From assembly GCF_018320785.1 (NCBI RefSeq), contig NC_054868.1, positions 48,436,874 to 48,500,873 of the forward strand: a DNA stretch of 64,000 nucleotides, given 5' to 3'. The translations under genes were made by a program, and so were the position numbers. Source of the stretch: Cheilinus undulatus (lineage: Eukaryota; Chordata; Actinopteri; Labriformes; Labridae). The notes under the pieces were generated by a model. The model was not told where the DNA came from. It made no database searches and saw only the letters and a program-made list of their open reading frames with translations. Shown here piece after piece: positions 35,831 through 48,051 of the stretch. Position 1 is the first letter of the stretch, and each line of letters begins with the position of its first letter.

Positions 35831-36789
35831 CCCCTTTTGGTTATTTAAGGTAATTGAATTTCTGTAGTGTAGTTTGCCATCAGATCTGATTTGTTCATTT
35901 GGTCACATGACTTGGCTGAGTCACAGTAGAAGCTGTAGTTAGACATTGCCATGCGGTCAGCCTGCTTCATCAGCTGCCTTTCTTTCCTTACCCGTTTCTG
36001 AAGCATCGCTTGTAAGTTTATTTTTCACTTGTGGCTTATTGTGGCTCAGATTCATCTCTGTTGTTTATGTTTCATATTGCCATAAATCAAAATTTAGAAG
36101 TGAGCTAATGATGCTGAGAGATAGCTGTACATGATGCTAGTTTTTTCTTATGCTAGTTTTGATAGCTTTAATTTGCATGTAGCACAGCTACTGATTTATG
36201 TTGAATTTATGACTGCAGTGTTTCAGTTATATATGAACCTAATTTCTGATTGATATTCTTGTACAGTACATTTATGCAGCAGCTGTTTTTGTATGCATGT
36301 ATGATGTGTATTTAATTGCATCATATAACTGATACAGAATTATTTGTATTTTTTCAGTTTTACAAAATGTAAACAAAAGAGAATGACAGCAACAGTAAAG
36401 ACCTTGCAACTCTACTCCAGCTTCTGACGTCTCTTCAGTCTGTTAGCTATCTGTCGATTTGTGTACAGACGATCACACACACTGAGGACAGAATATACGT
36501 TATAGCTACATCTTAGCTTATCACTGCATTGGAGCCAACCATTGCAAATGGCAAGTACAATTAAACCCCGCCCATAGTTACTGGCTAGTTCTCTTTACAT
36601 GATGCTGATTGGTCCGAACAGCGTTCAGTTCAGCACAAATGTTGTGGATTGGAGCTTGTCAAGATATATTTGCCTGGTCATAGAGATGGAGTCTGGTAAA
36701 TCCATCTACTTTGCAAGTTTACATCTTCAATGTACAAACCCACACTGATGGCAACCAGCCACGCCTGGACGTGTTTTTTCACGGTACTT
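35831..36789. other. Spacer; lone reversed MITE end at 36701-36719
   Basis: tccatctactttgcaagttt matches the inverted end of the 26472/29602 MITE family, but no partner end was found. The remainder has no recognised feature. Confidence 0.4.
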
Positions 36790-38385
36790 TAAGGCCTTGT
36801 CCACACGGAGACAAAAACAATATATTTCCGGATCATTTTGAAAAAGTTTTCTGTAAAGACGGGATTGTTTCAGGAAATGTCCGCATAAGCACGGAACCAC
36901 TAAAAACGCTGCCAAGCCTGTAAGTGGCGCTTTAATGCTGCCACGTAAATGCACCAAAAGAAAGAAGAAGATCACAGAAAACTGCTACAAACTTTCTCCT
37001 AGTTGCCCTTCTGGTTGTTTTCCACATGGGTTTAAGAACATCTGGTGTGTGCTGTTCTTAGTGGTGGTGAAGGAGCATCAGATTTGGCTGTAAAAGCCAT
37101 AGATATCTATAGAACACTAGATACACCAGCGCGCTGTAGCAGCCTGCTAAGCGACATGCCTACATGGCGGCCATCTTGGTGGGGGCGACATCCTCATTAA
37201 AGGAGATGCATGTACATTGAAAATAAATCATAACTTGCTCATTTCTCAACCGATTTTCATGCGGTTTGCTTTATTGTCAAAGTCAAAACATGTGCTATTA
37301 ATACAGAACATTTGATTTAAAAAAAAAAAAAAAATGCAAAGGGCTTTCTACCAATGTAGCCTACAATTTTAGTTATTTTACTCTTTAAGTCCAGAGGTCT
37401 GGGAATTGTTCATGTTCAGCCATTATATATTTATAAATGTATAAACATAGACATATAGTTGTATGTATAAAATTAGAAAGATAAAGATATACATATATAA
37501 AAAAATATGTTTTCAGATCGAAAGATTTAACTGTAAAGGTAATCAAATAATCATTAATGTTAATTTCTTTGTCTCTCTTTCCCTCCTTATCTCTCTCTCT
37601 CTATATATATGTTTATACAAACAAACACACTGTGGAGATAGAATAGAATAGAGTTTTGTACAAGTTAGAAACAGGTACATTGAAATTGTTGTGCTGCCAA
37701 AAGCCACTTTGGGATATCGGTGCTGCTGGACCAACTACTACTGCTGATACTGGCACTGCTACTACAACTGGTAATACTGTTACAAATGCTTATACTACTT
37801 ATATGACTTTAAAGGCTATTTATACTACTACTGCTGCTTGTACAACTATACTACAGCTACTATTAATCATCTGGTATTTGGCTGTCAAGCTGCTAGCTTG
37901 CGTTAGTGTTTTGCTAGTAGCCAGGTAGTTACTGAAGCGCTCAACAAGATTTATTTATGAAAAAAGAGCCAAAAACTATTTTTTACCTATGAAAGGTTAT
38001 TTCCAGTTTCCTTGTTTCAACCGTATGGTGTAGTGTGCAACCATATGCAGCACAATGTGCAGGCATCCTTGTTGTTTTAGTTTTCGTGCCATCTACAACC
38101 ATGGAATGACCCGACTATTTTGCCCTCACTAGCTTAGCCTCGCCTTTGGCACGCAGCTCAAAGGGGCGTGTCGTATCTACTCTTCTATATATATCTATGG
38201 TAAAAGCCATAACAAGCTCAGTAGCTTCTGCAGCACGAACACAACCCTGTAACCTGCCATTGTTGTTTTGGTTCAACTACACATGCAGCATAAGCAGGCT
38301 ACGCTATGTGTGATGTATAAAACGCAGATACGACAAAATACTTTTGTGTATCCTCCTAAATTTGTCTTCATGTGGACGAGGCCTA
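36790..38385. mobile_element. TIR element (taaggccttgtccacac ends), outer of nested pair
   Basis: Left end taaggccttgtccacacgg; the right end tgtggacgaggcctaa is its inverse. Sub-terminal homology extends (cggagacaaaaac against tttgtcttcatg). No clear target duplication. Interrupted by 37097-38200. Confidence 0.65.
37097..38200. mobile_element. TIR element (ccatagatat ends), inner of nested pair
   Basis: Starts ccatagatatctatag and ends ctatatatatctatgg. The sequence gtaaaagccata is present at both borders, so 8-12 bases are duplicated with some ambiguity against the terminal repeat. The interior includes atggcggccatcttgg and simple Thr-type ACT repeats around 37740-37860. No transposase. 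Confidence 0.65.
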
Positions 38386-40440
38386 ATTTGGTGGTTCCCA
38401 ACCTTTTTTTTCCGTAAAGCCCCTCTGCAGGGGCATATACCCCAGGCTTGGAACCCATGCCTTAAGAGCCACTTTTACATTTCCAGCATGGCCAGCAGCA
38501 GCAGGTGAAGTGTTTTCTTAAGACAACAATTTCTTTGGCCATCTCGGCTGCTGTAGCAGCTCTGTTTGAGAGCACAGAAGAGGCCTTGGCCACCGGTGAA
38601 ATACCACTACTCTGTTGTTTTTTCACTTACCCAGTGAGGCAAAGAGACAAGTCATGAGTGGGCTCTTCCTCCTGGTATTCAGCGTTTGGTCAAACAGTGG
38701 CAGGTGGGGAGTTTGAGTGTTGCTGCGTGTTTTGGGCTTAATGTCTTTCTGCATGGCTTGATACTGGAGCATTGACCAAATATGTGATTTAGATGAACTG
38801 GCTTTTTTATATAGAGTTTATTCCTTCACTCTTCTCCTGTTTATCTGCAGTTTGACCTCATGGTCTTAAACTCTTAACAGCAGACAATCACCTTTAGCAG
38901 ACATGAACAAGCAGGTGCACTTTTTATTTTCACAGTTTATGTGACAATCCCCAGTTACTGATTCAATGGACTCACAGTTTACTTAAAAAACAAACATGGA
39001 GATAACAGGATCATGGGGAGCAATAAGAGAAACAATCCAACACACCAGATTTATAAAATATTAAATAAATATTCTCTCTACTGTTTTACATTTCATTTAG
39101 CTGACACTTTTGTCCAATGTGACGCACATCTGAGACTTTTTGTAAATGCCGATGTTTTTAATTTAAAGCTTGAGCAATTTTGAGGTTAAACTTCAGATAT
39201 ATTAATCATTCTAAATATTCCACAACTCTCATCAAATTGGCTGAAACAACACACTATGTGTATGTTTTAAAAATGTGCACAGAATGTTTAAATAGAAGGA
39301 AACTGTTGTGGTCAGGGGAATGATACAATCCTTCACTACAGTATGAGAAGTTTTTAAAAAGAAAGCATTATAGCTCATTTTTCCACTGTCTTTTGGACAC
39401 AAAGTGGATTTAAGACAGCTAAGGCTGTGTTTTAGGGGTCTAATATGTAGTAATGTCACATACTTGGGGTGCTTTCACATTAGGCCCGATTGATTGGGAC
39501 CTCGCTGTAGTGCAATTCCTCCCCCTTCTTTCTCCCTCCATTGATCCATGCACGGGCCCACATGTACTCAGTCTGATACAGCAGGTGGCGGTATGCATGG
39601 AGCTGATTTGCAAATAGAGAAAGAAGAAGACGCTGCTACGGCAACCACTTGGGTCATGACCTGAGCGAAGATTGTCTATGTTTTAGCCTGGTAAAAAAAA
39701 AAAAAATCCATCCTGCTACCATTGTGGAGTGATTTCAGTGAGGAGGTCAGCTATTCTTCATTAAATGTGTTGCTTTCAGTCCTGTAGATGTCCCATTTGA
39801 GCACACTGCCCCGCCTCTTTTGGTGTTTCTACCAAGAGCAGTCATCTGGAGGACTCTTCTGATTCAGACATGGAGTTCTTCATTCTCTTTTTAAGACAAA
39901 ACCGTCTTTTCTCCTTTAGTAAGTCCACTAGTTGAATGGCACTCTCGCAGCAAAACTGCATCTTTGCACCACTACATACAGCATCCCTGAGTGGTTGCTG
40001 CCATCTTTCTTCACCAGCATGGTGCAGGGGTTAAAGGAAGGGAGGGGCTTATGGAAAAAGACATGTATGAGCCTCTGATTGATATTAACTGACAAGACTC
40101 TCTGAGTAAACACAGAGCTGAGAACAACAAACCCAGAGTGAGTTTGACAATGCTGTATATTTGGTACCTGCTATAGTAATGTTAACATGTTGCATATTAT
40201 ACTTTTAAACCCACTCTCTTTCCAACCATGTAAAATGTTCAAGTCACAGGACAGAAGTATGTTGACGCAACTGAATGTAGGTTTAAGGTTGAATTATTTG
40301 CTTTCAGTCTACCATAAGTACTTTCTACATTTATCATTCCAAGACAACGATCTAACCATGATCAGCCCGACTCTTTTAGACAAGACCGACCGAGGACTGC
40401 ATTCACAGAGGAACAAAGCTGGACAAAAGTGTGTATTAGG
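38386..40440. other. Spacer; no gene recognised
   Basis: Contains an isolated ggttcccaacctttttttt end-like motif at about 38392 and a CTCF-like acagcaggtggcgg near 39578. Nothing else supportable. Confidence 0.4.
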
Positions 40441-40471
40441 CAACAGTGAGTACACATGCAAAATATCTTCT

Positions 40472-40960
40472 CTGCCAAGACAAGCTTTCGGTGCAGCTCT
40501 CTCCTCTTGTTTTATAAAGAAATGTTGTCCTTTCTAATTAAACTCCAGCTTTCCTACATCTGAGTTAGCAACTACTGTGGCAGCAGCCCCTGAAAACACT
40601 GGAAAACTCCACAGTAACGATCACAAACACATGCCACCGGGAGAAGAGCGAAAACATATTTTCTGTCCCAGAGAGCTTTCAGTGTTCTTCTCTGCCCTTG
40701 CCCAAAGAGACGTACAGTTCTGACAAACTGCTGCTGGGGCTAAGTCCGAGCTAAACACTCCACTGGCAGGCTTTGAATACAACCACTCATATCAACTAAC
40801 CCTTTCCCTGTAACTATCACATAATCATGCCATAGCAGGTCGACGGATCTTTCGTGTCATGAAAAACTTTTAGTGTTGTTCTATTCCTCTCTTATTTCAT
40901 GCAGAACCGTGGCCCAATTGTGGTAAAACTGACGCTGTGATAAAGCAACATCTGAGTTAA
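40472..40960 (+). repeat. Degenerate repeat, locus 2 (three units of about 190 bases)
   Basis: Anchors aagctttcggtgcag, agctttcagtgttc and aacttttagtgttg at about 40482, 40674 and 40863 are spaced 189-192 bases. The flanking sequence resembles 35395-35830. Confidence 0.55.
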
Positions 40961-41033
40961 TCCCTGCAGTGGAGGCAGCCATTATAAACAGCTCTGGGTT
41001 AGGGGTGTGCTTGGATTTAAGAGTCGGTTAAAC

Positions 41034-41930
41034 TACTGTAAAATACCAAATAATAGCTGGGTTCCCTTTGATCGCTGGGTCCCAATTAACCGCCAGGTGT
41101 AGCAGTACATTTTGATAAATAACCGCCTGTTCCAAATAAATGCAAAGTGTAATTTATTTAAATGTATGTTCATGTATGTGACTTCCGATGCGAACCGTAT
41201 AGAATCAACTCTCAACTCCCCCTCCATCCCTGTTCTTCTCTGTGTTTGACTCATGGTTTGACTGTTTGAGCTCCGTAGCTCCGCCCCTCTCCTTACATAC
41301 CTCCTCGCAGATGAGAATGTCTGCTGAACTGAACACTGACGGTGGCAAAGCGCTTGTGGAGTGATTTTGCTCTGCTTTTCCACTGAAATCAATGGCCAAG
41401 TCAAAGGCAAGAAAACACTTCATCTCATCATGAACAAATTCTACACAGGACCGAACACCGCTGTAATTCCGCTATTGAATCAACTTCTCACTGAGTTGAG
41501 ATATGGAAGCTACAGTGGCCAATAGAAACGCTCCATCTGACCTGAGCCTGATTGGCTGCGAGTACTAGCCTCCTCATTGGCTGGGGTACCCCCGTCCCTT
41601 GCTGGTTTTCTCAAGTGAGATAGCAGCGCCGTGGCCCCAGTGCAGCGAAAAAATAAACCAGTATTTTAAGTGTTTAGAGAGTGTTGAGTTGACAGAAGAA
41701 GACAAAATGGTACTGTAATCTTGTCTTAAAAATGTAAAGGTGATATTCATACTGGTGTAAATAAATAGTTTGATTAAATTTACATATTTTTCCATTTTTT
41801 GCTAAGCAAGATTTATGTGAGAGGAGTTAAACGCCTGTCCCAAATAAATGTCTGGTCCCAAAAAAATGCCTGGTCTGCTCAGTGATTGAAACAAATAAAC
41901 GCCCTGGCTATTATTTGGTATTTTACGGTA
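41034..41930. mobile_element. TIR element with 24-base termini
   Basis: Left end tactgtaaaataccaaataa; the right end ttatttggtattttacggta is its inverse. Sub-terminal caaataaacgcc-type words repeat near both ends. No clear target duplication and no transposase. Open frames inside are not convincing. Confidence 0.7.
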
Positions 41931-42179
41931 ATTACTTATCATTTTTCATGTACACAGGCTTGAAATCCCAGTCCATAATGCTCTTTCAAACTGTAATGAA
42001 CCTCCCACCACTAGAGGCCGATGTAGTTTCAGTTAATGTCCGCTGCTTTCCTGTCTGGCACTTCACTGGATGTAAATATAAGAAGCTCAGCGGTGGCTTA
42101 GCAGTTAGCGTGTAGCAGGAACAGAGCAGTATGACAGTTTTTTAAAGTAGTAAATGGAAATAAAGTTGTTTGTAGGCCA

Positions 42180-42270
42180 GTGGTTCCCAACCTTTTCCAA
42201 CTCAGGGCCCACTTTTAAGTTTCAAAAATTTTCAAGGCCCACCTCCGACCCCATATCCTGATAGACAATA
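42180..42270. mobile_element. Single hAT-type end
   Basis: cagtggttcccaacctttt with cagggcccac is a hAT-type terminus. The opposite end was not found within the window. Confidence 0.45.
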
Positions 42271-43840
42271 TATATCACGATATTTTGAAATGGCCTCTCA
42301 GCAGCTGTATTAAATTCAGCCCCAAATGACACTATTTTGGTGATAAAAATAGACTGTTCTATTGGATTTCAATAAAATTATATGCAGAAAGTAAAAATCA
42401 ATATAAAGTCAAATTTAGCTGTTTTATTTTGAAAAGTACTTCATTCAATCTTTCACTAATAAATAAAAAATACATCAATCATGCAATACTCTGTCTTTTA
42501 CAGTGTATGGAAAGTCCTGAAATGTTTTCTGTGTTATGTTTACTATTGATGATTATAAAATGATTATTTTCCTCATTAAGGGTGAAGCAAAACTCACCAA
42601 TTATGCATGAAGACCAAAACCCTCCATTCAGGCACAGCTGTGATTATATTAGTCTGCTATCTGTGCTGATGAACGCTGGAGCAGTTTCTGACAGGTTCAT
42701 GAGATGAGAGCATCTTTAGACCTTATTCGTGAAGCTCTCCTGTGTGATCATGGGGGAAAAGCTTGTCTGAAGGCAGGAACATTTTAACTTCTCGTTGTCG
42801 GTGTTTTGAACTGTAAGGCTGAGATAAGGCTCCGTTGTTGTGGAGAAGTGGATCACATTTTTCCGCTGCTGGACGTCTTCTCTCTAACGTGTGCGACTCT
42901 GGCAGGAAGTTTTCAACAAAATGTTTGCACCCAGTCAAATCTCGTTTTCTGGTTAAGTGTCTTTATGAGATTTTTAAAATCCTGGCTTTTCAACAACACT
43001 GGGCTCATGTCTTTAGTGACGTGCTGTGTGACTAAAGACATGTACAGAGAATGTAATATGGTAACACGGGCGTAAGCAGTCAGGATAATGTCAATTTTAA
43101 ACAGTGGGGATTAATATTTGCATGACCTGGTGTGTTTGTGTTCCGTGTATCATTCCAGGAAGCGTGAACTCCTCAGCGATGGGCATGTGATTCTTAGGAG
43201 GCTTTTCTGAGCACAACACACCCGATTATGCAAATCAGTACTGCAATCAAACTAACCGCTTACATCTGTTTTTTCATGTTACATTCTTTGATCCCAACAT
43301 AGCAAAAGTCAAAAAGACGCATCATTTCCTGTTTATTTGATTGTGTTTCAGAAATGAAAACTAGAAAATGAACAGTATTTTCATTATTTGATTTGGTTCT
43401 TAAAACAGAAAAATGAACGATGAGTCATTTTTTCATTTATTTGTTATTCAACTATCAATCAAATGTTAAATGAACGAATGACGGATTTAAAACATACAGC
43501 ATCCTACCCTCTTTGGACTAGTAGTTTTTGACTGGTCTAGCCTCAGGGTCAGTGTATTTTCTGGAAGATCTGTTTCCTAGTTGAAACCAGACTCAAACAA
43601 CAGGAGAAACTCTCGTTATTCCGGGTTTTTTTTCTCGTTTTTGACCAAAATGGGAAAATGGAGAAACGAGTTGTTTTTCTGTTTTTTTTTTTTTTTTTTT
43701 ACATTTTTGACACCATGTAATAAATTTTCACTTGTGGTGATGCTGGAGGGATGAGCTGCTTCTAATTTTGAGGGACCAATCAGACTATAAGTGAAGTCTG
43801 AGATGGAGCAGAAGGTGTGAGGCTGGATGACATGTCCCCC
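42271..43840. other. Spacer upstream of candidate gene 1B promoter
   Basis: No gene recognised. A poly(T) tract lies at 43682-43700. Confidence 0.35.
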
Positions 43841-44071
43841 CTCCCCTCACCTCCCCTCTCGCCATCACTTCTTCATTCAGGGAACAAATCATCTCAAAGC
43901 TCTTTTTTTTTTTTTAGAGAGAGAGAGGGAGGAGGAAAGAAGCCGGACATGGAAGTTACAGTTAGTTAGCTTGCTGTTTAACGCGTCATCGCTGACTTGT
44001 GTATTATTTAATCCATGTCTCAGGCGATGAAGAGTTGAGGAAGTCCAGGAGGAAGAAAGGCCCTGTCAGTC

Positions 44072-44115
44072 ATGGTGGGTCGGGGGGCTGGCTCCGGTGT
44101 GGGCTGGCTGAAAAG
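44072..44115 (+). CDS. Candidate first coding exon of GT31 gene 1B
   Basis: An in-frame TGA at 44036-44038 is followed by the first ATG at 44072, in strong context (G at -3 and +4). After 14 codons the exon ends at gaaaag|gtaaga, a consensus donor at 44116. It ends in phase 2, exactly what the acceptor at 46229 requires. The join yields MVGRGAGSGVGWLK, a split Arg codon, then NFSEGHQKK and the membrane anchor: a short, basic, cytosolic tail as expected for this enzyme class. The implied intron is 2.1 kb. It shares no sequence with the candidate first exon of gene 1A. Confidence 0.55.
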
Positions 44116-45340
44116 GTAAGAGCTTCTTCTCCTTGTCATTACTGAATTACACAAGCTATGTGAAGATTTGTAAAGGGAGACAAGTTTTTGTTTAAAGTTG
44201 AGCTGATTTGTGCACATTTAACATAAAGAAACGCCCCTTATATGGCCAGTAACAGGGGGGAAAACTTCATCATGATTTAACTAACAACACTTAGCGGTTT
44301 TACCTTTTTGTAGGATAAAAGTGCTGGCAGAGAGCTTTTAAACAGGTCAAAGTGATTGTGTTTTTGTGAACTATGTTCATGGTCAATAAATCTGATTCAC
44401 CTGCTCCTCTCTGGAGAGCTGACAACATGAAAAGCAAACGTGGTTCAGGGACGTGCAGAGACATTTTGGGGGGCAGGGGCTCAAGTGAGAAAAAGGGCAC
44501 TTCTCTTAATGTATTGATAAAAAATGCTTAAAACCCTCCACCTCTAACCTAATAATCAATTTATTTTAATAACCTCACATTCACATAGTTGTTGTATACT
44601 CAACTTATTGCTACAAAATAAATCAATCACACAAAATCAATGTCTCCTTTAGATTTCATGGGGTTTATCCCAAGAGTAAGCAAAGACAAAATAAGCTATG
44701 ACACCATGGTCAAGTTTTCTATGCTGCCATTCTCTAGGAAATACTTAGAATAACTGACTGTAGCAACTAGGGAGAGGGCATGGTGAAGGAAGAGTTTTCA
44801 AGAAAAGAAAAAAATATGCTAATAATTTGTTTATTTTTGCACAAGATAATAAATTATTTGAAATCTTTTGGTGTGAATGAAATAAAAAGTACTTCAAAAT
44901 AAACATTATCTTCACAGTGAACTGAAAAAGACTGACTGCCAAACTACCTTCCAAACTGTAATAGACCAATGATTAGTTGCAGCTATAAGGCTTAGTGCAT
45001 CTGCACTCCTCTACTGTGCACTTTGTTAATTTAACTGGAAAAAAACAGCAGAAATACTGAAAATCACTGCAAAAAAGAAATATTGACAAAATGGAAATGG
45101 CTTTGTGCTGCAGACATGATTAAAATGTAAATGATTTGAGAATTTATAGTCAGGCAACAGCATACAGAATATCCTTATATTAATGATCTATTATTATTAT
45201 TTTTATTATTATTATTAATATTATTATTATTATTTCTATCATTATTGTTTGTACTATCTCTCTGAACAAGCACATACTAACTGATGGTGACATAATCTTA
45301 GTTTTCGTGCGTCTTACAGAGTGCACCGGAGCTGTCATCT
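44116..45340. other. Intron 1 of gene 1B, unannotated part
   Basis: AT-rich, with an (ATT)n microsatellite at about 45189-45235. No coding signature seen. Confidence 0.45.
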
Positions 45341-45650
45341 CCGGGAAGAGGGACCCAACTGCAGTCAAGATGGCCGACATGGGCGTCGCTCTACATCCAA
45401 TCCTTACCGGAAGTCTCAACCGCAAGTCTATACTAAGGTTAGGCTTAGGCATTAAAACCAAAGTGGTTAGGTTCAGGGTAAGGCAGTGGGGAAGGTGATA
45501 TATTTGAGATCCAGCACCAAGGGTTAGGCTTAGGCACTGGCAGCTGAGTCTAACAAAAAGACGAAACTTGTGCTTGGGACTTCCGGCATGGATTAGATGT
45601 ATAGTGACGCCCATGTCAGCCATCTTGACTGCAGTTGGGTCCCTCTCTGG
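45341..45650. mobile_element. Foldback MITE with about 80-base inverted repeats
   Basis: The left arm ccgggaagagggacccaact...gatggccgacatgggcgtc is repeated inverted on the right (gacgcccatgtcagccatc...agttgggtccctctctggg). The loop contains ttaggcttaggca repeats. The two arms pair with few mismatches, so the element could form a long hairpin in RNA or DNA. No coding capacity. Confidence 0.85.
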
Positions 45651-46229
45651 GCATCAAGGGGCAAAGCCCCTTTAGATTAGATCATTAGAGTATTAATTAG
45701 ATTAGATTAGATTATTTATTATTAGATTATTTTTGCAAATCGTTCAGCCCTACATCCAAGTGCAGTTAGATATTTTTTTCCAGAATGGTTTAGCCCTTGT
45801 TTAATCTACCAAATATTGTTTTTGTTATTATATGAAATGGTTTCATACTCATGTTCAAAAATACATAACAATTAGAATTGAAAAAAAACTCATTAATATT
45901 AAAAATAACAATTATTGCATTTTAAATCAGAATTGCAATATTGGAAAAGAAATTGCAAAAAAATTGCAAATAGAACATTTTCCAAATTTGTTCACTCCAA
46001 ATCTTGGCGCAAAGGGACTGATTGGCCACAAGGCTAGATGCAATACGTGTGCATGTTACGCTTAGCTGCAGAACCTTGTGGAAGAGTTTACATCACTGTA
46101 TGATTAGTGCAATTCTTATAGGTTGCTGATAGCTCTATTAGCAGGCATAGCCATTCTTCATTGGTCTAACTGTGTTCCTCTACTAATGTGAACTTAGTGG
46201 TATTGATTTTGTATTTCTTGTGTTTTCAG

Positions 46230-47421
46230 AAATTTCAGTGAAGGTCATCAAAAGAAGCCTATTTTCCAATCCTGGTTCCAGTTCCTGCTTCTGTTTTGTT
46301 TTCTACTCTTCATCTTGTGTTACACCGTGTCCCAGAGCACGCCATCATGGTGGGACAGTCTCCCCCTGCATCAACACTACCACAGGCTTTTCAATCGGAC
46401 CAGACAGATTGTTCTACCTCCTCCTTTTTTCAGAGTTAAACCTCAGGAAATACTTAAAACCACTGCTGTACCAGCTATTGTCACATCTACAAAAACATCT
46501 ACCAAAGCACCTATAATAGCACCTACGAAACCACCTACCAAAGCACCAACTGTACCCACTGCTGTTACACCTCCTTGGCCTCAGTACCATCAAGCCTACC
46601 CACGGAACTACCACTTTATAATGGATAAACCAGAGGTGTGCAGGAGCCAGATGCCTTTCCTGGTTTTGATGATTCCAGTCGCACCAGGAAATGTTGAAGC
46701 ACGGAACGCCATCCGTCAAACATGGGGCAAAGAAAAGAAAGTACAGGGCGAGGTGGTGCTCACTCTGTTCATGCTGGGACTATCTGGAGGAGCTAATATC
46801 GAGCAGCAACAGCAGAAGCTCAAAGAGGAGGATCTGGAACATCACGACCTGATCCAGAGCGACTTTATGGACACTTACAAAAATCTAACTATCAAGACAA
46901 TGGTGATCATGGACTGGCTGGCGACACGCTGCCCTACAGCCGCCTACGCCATGAAAGTTGACTCTGATATGTTCCTGAACATTGACAATCTAGTGATCAT
47001 GCTGCAGAGGCCGGGCATCCCGAGGCTGAACTACCTTACAGGGATGCTCATGTGGAACCGGCCGGTGTTGCGCTCAAAGAACTCGAAGTGGTACGTCCCA
47101 GAGGAGATGTACCCAGAGCCAAGTTACCCGACCTACGCTCATGGCATAGGATATGTCTTCTCCAATGATCTTCCTGAGAAGTTTGTGAATGTGTCAAAAT
47201 CAATAAAGCCTTTCAACATTGAGGATGCTTACATTGGAATGTGCATGAAAAAACTTGGACTGAATCCCTCATTGCCACCAAATCCCTACCAGTTTCAGGG
47301 CTACCCCTCAAAATATGACCGCTGCTCCTTCTCTAAGGTCATCACCTACATCCTTGGGTCCCCTAAACAACTAATAGACTTCTGGACAGACTTAAAGAAG
47401 CCAGGACCGCCTTGTCCATGA
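46230..47421 (+). CDS. GT31 beta-1,3-galactosyltransferase-like gene 1B, main coding exon
   Basis: Acceptor tgtgttttcag ends at 46229; the frame is open to TGA at 47419-47421. A TTG at 46315 is not a plausible start, and the ATG should come from an upstream exon. Compared with gene 1A there is a clean 12-base (four-residue) deletion in the Thr/Pro stem (TKPPTKAPT) and about 17 substitutions. The membrane anchor, RQTWG, DSD and EDAYIG motifs are all kept. One N-glycosylation site is lost (NQT became SQM). Ten of the substitutions fall in the last 85 or so residues (for example YTLGMGY to YAHGIGY, and QAYNSKYNRC to QGYPSKYDRC), where acceptor specificity may be set in this family. The stretch from the QTWG motif to PEEMYPEP is identical in protein. 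The copy appears functional. Confidence 0.92.
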
Positions 47422-47900
47422 AAAGGCAACTAAAGATGCTCTAAGATCTCACTTTGGTGTCAGGGGTCAGGTGGCAGGGGAGTGGGAGTATTTATTTATA
47501 GATTTCTACTGTTCTAGTTTACAGCTTTTCTGCCTTGCTCATGAGAATATAGATTGGGATATCAGGGAAGTTCTTGACTACTGAAGTTGCTGTTGAGATT
47601 TGTTTTGATGAGCTGGCCTCATGAGTTTAGAAAAACATGACTATCTCGTGTCTGACTACAAATTTCTGCAAATTGCAGAGTGTGATTATGCTTTATGAAG
47701 GTAGCAATGAATCATAAAAAGGGATGGAAAAATGTATTCTTATGAAAAAACTGCTGGTTTAAGATGTTAAATCAATGCCAAAGATACGAAAAGTTTTTTT
47801 TTTTCTCAGGGCACCTTTATGCAATAGATGAAAAAGCCGTTTACAGAGAAGTGATTATCTCTTTTTTCTGTTGAATGTAATTTGTCAAATTTAAATTAAC

Positions 47901-47906
47901 AATAAA
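47901..47906 (+). terminator. Putative polyadenylation signal of gene 1B (AATAAA)
   Basis: A canonical hexamer about 480 bases after the stop codon, at the position of ATTAAA in gene 1A. Confidence 0.45.
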
Positions 47907-48051
47907 AAAATTTACAAAAACACTGAGCACCTCTGGAAAAGGTTTTGTTCAAGACAAAAGTCAAAGTCAAACCCAGGCAGCAACCTTTGGTGTTAAAAAT
48001 GAAGATCATGCAGAACTTAAAAAAGGCAGGTCCTCAAATGCCTAGACACCG

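Noticed and set aside
37656-37928. A Thr-rich protein gene
   Set aside because: The frame derives from an ACT-type simple repeat inside a TIR element and lacks other support.
46315-46317. TTG at 46315 as the start of gene 1B
   Set aside because: Not an ATG, and starting there would delete most of the membrane anchor that is conserved with gene 1A.
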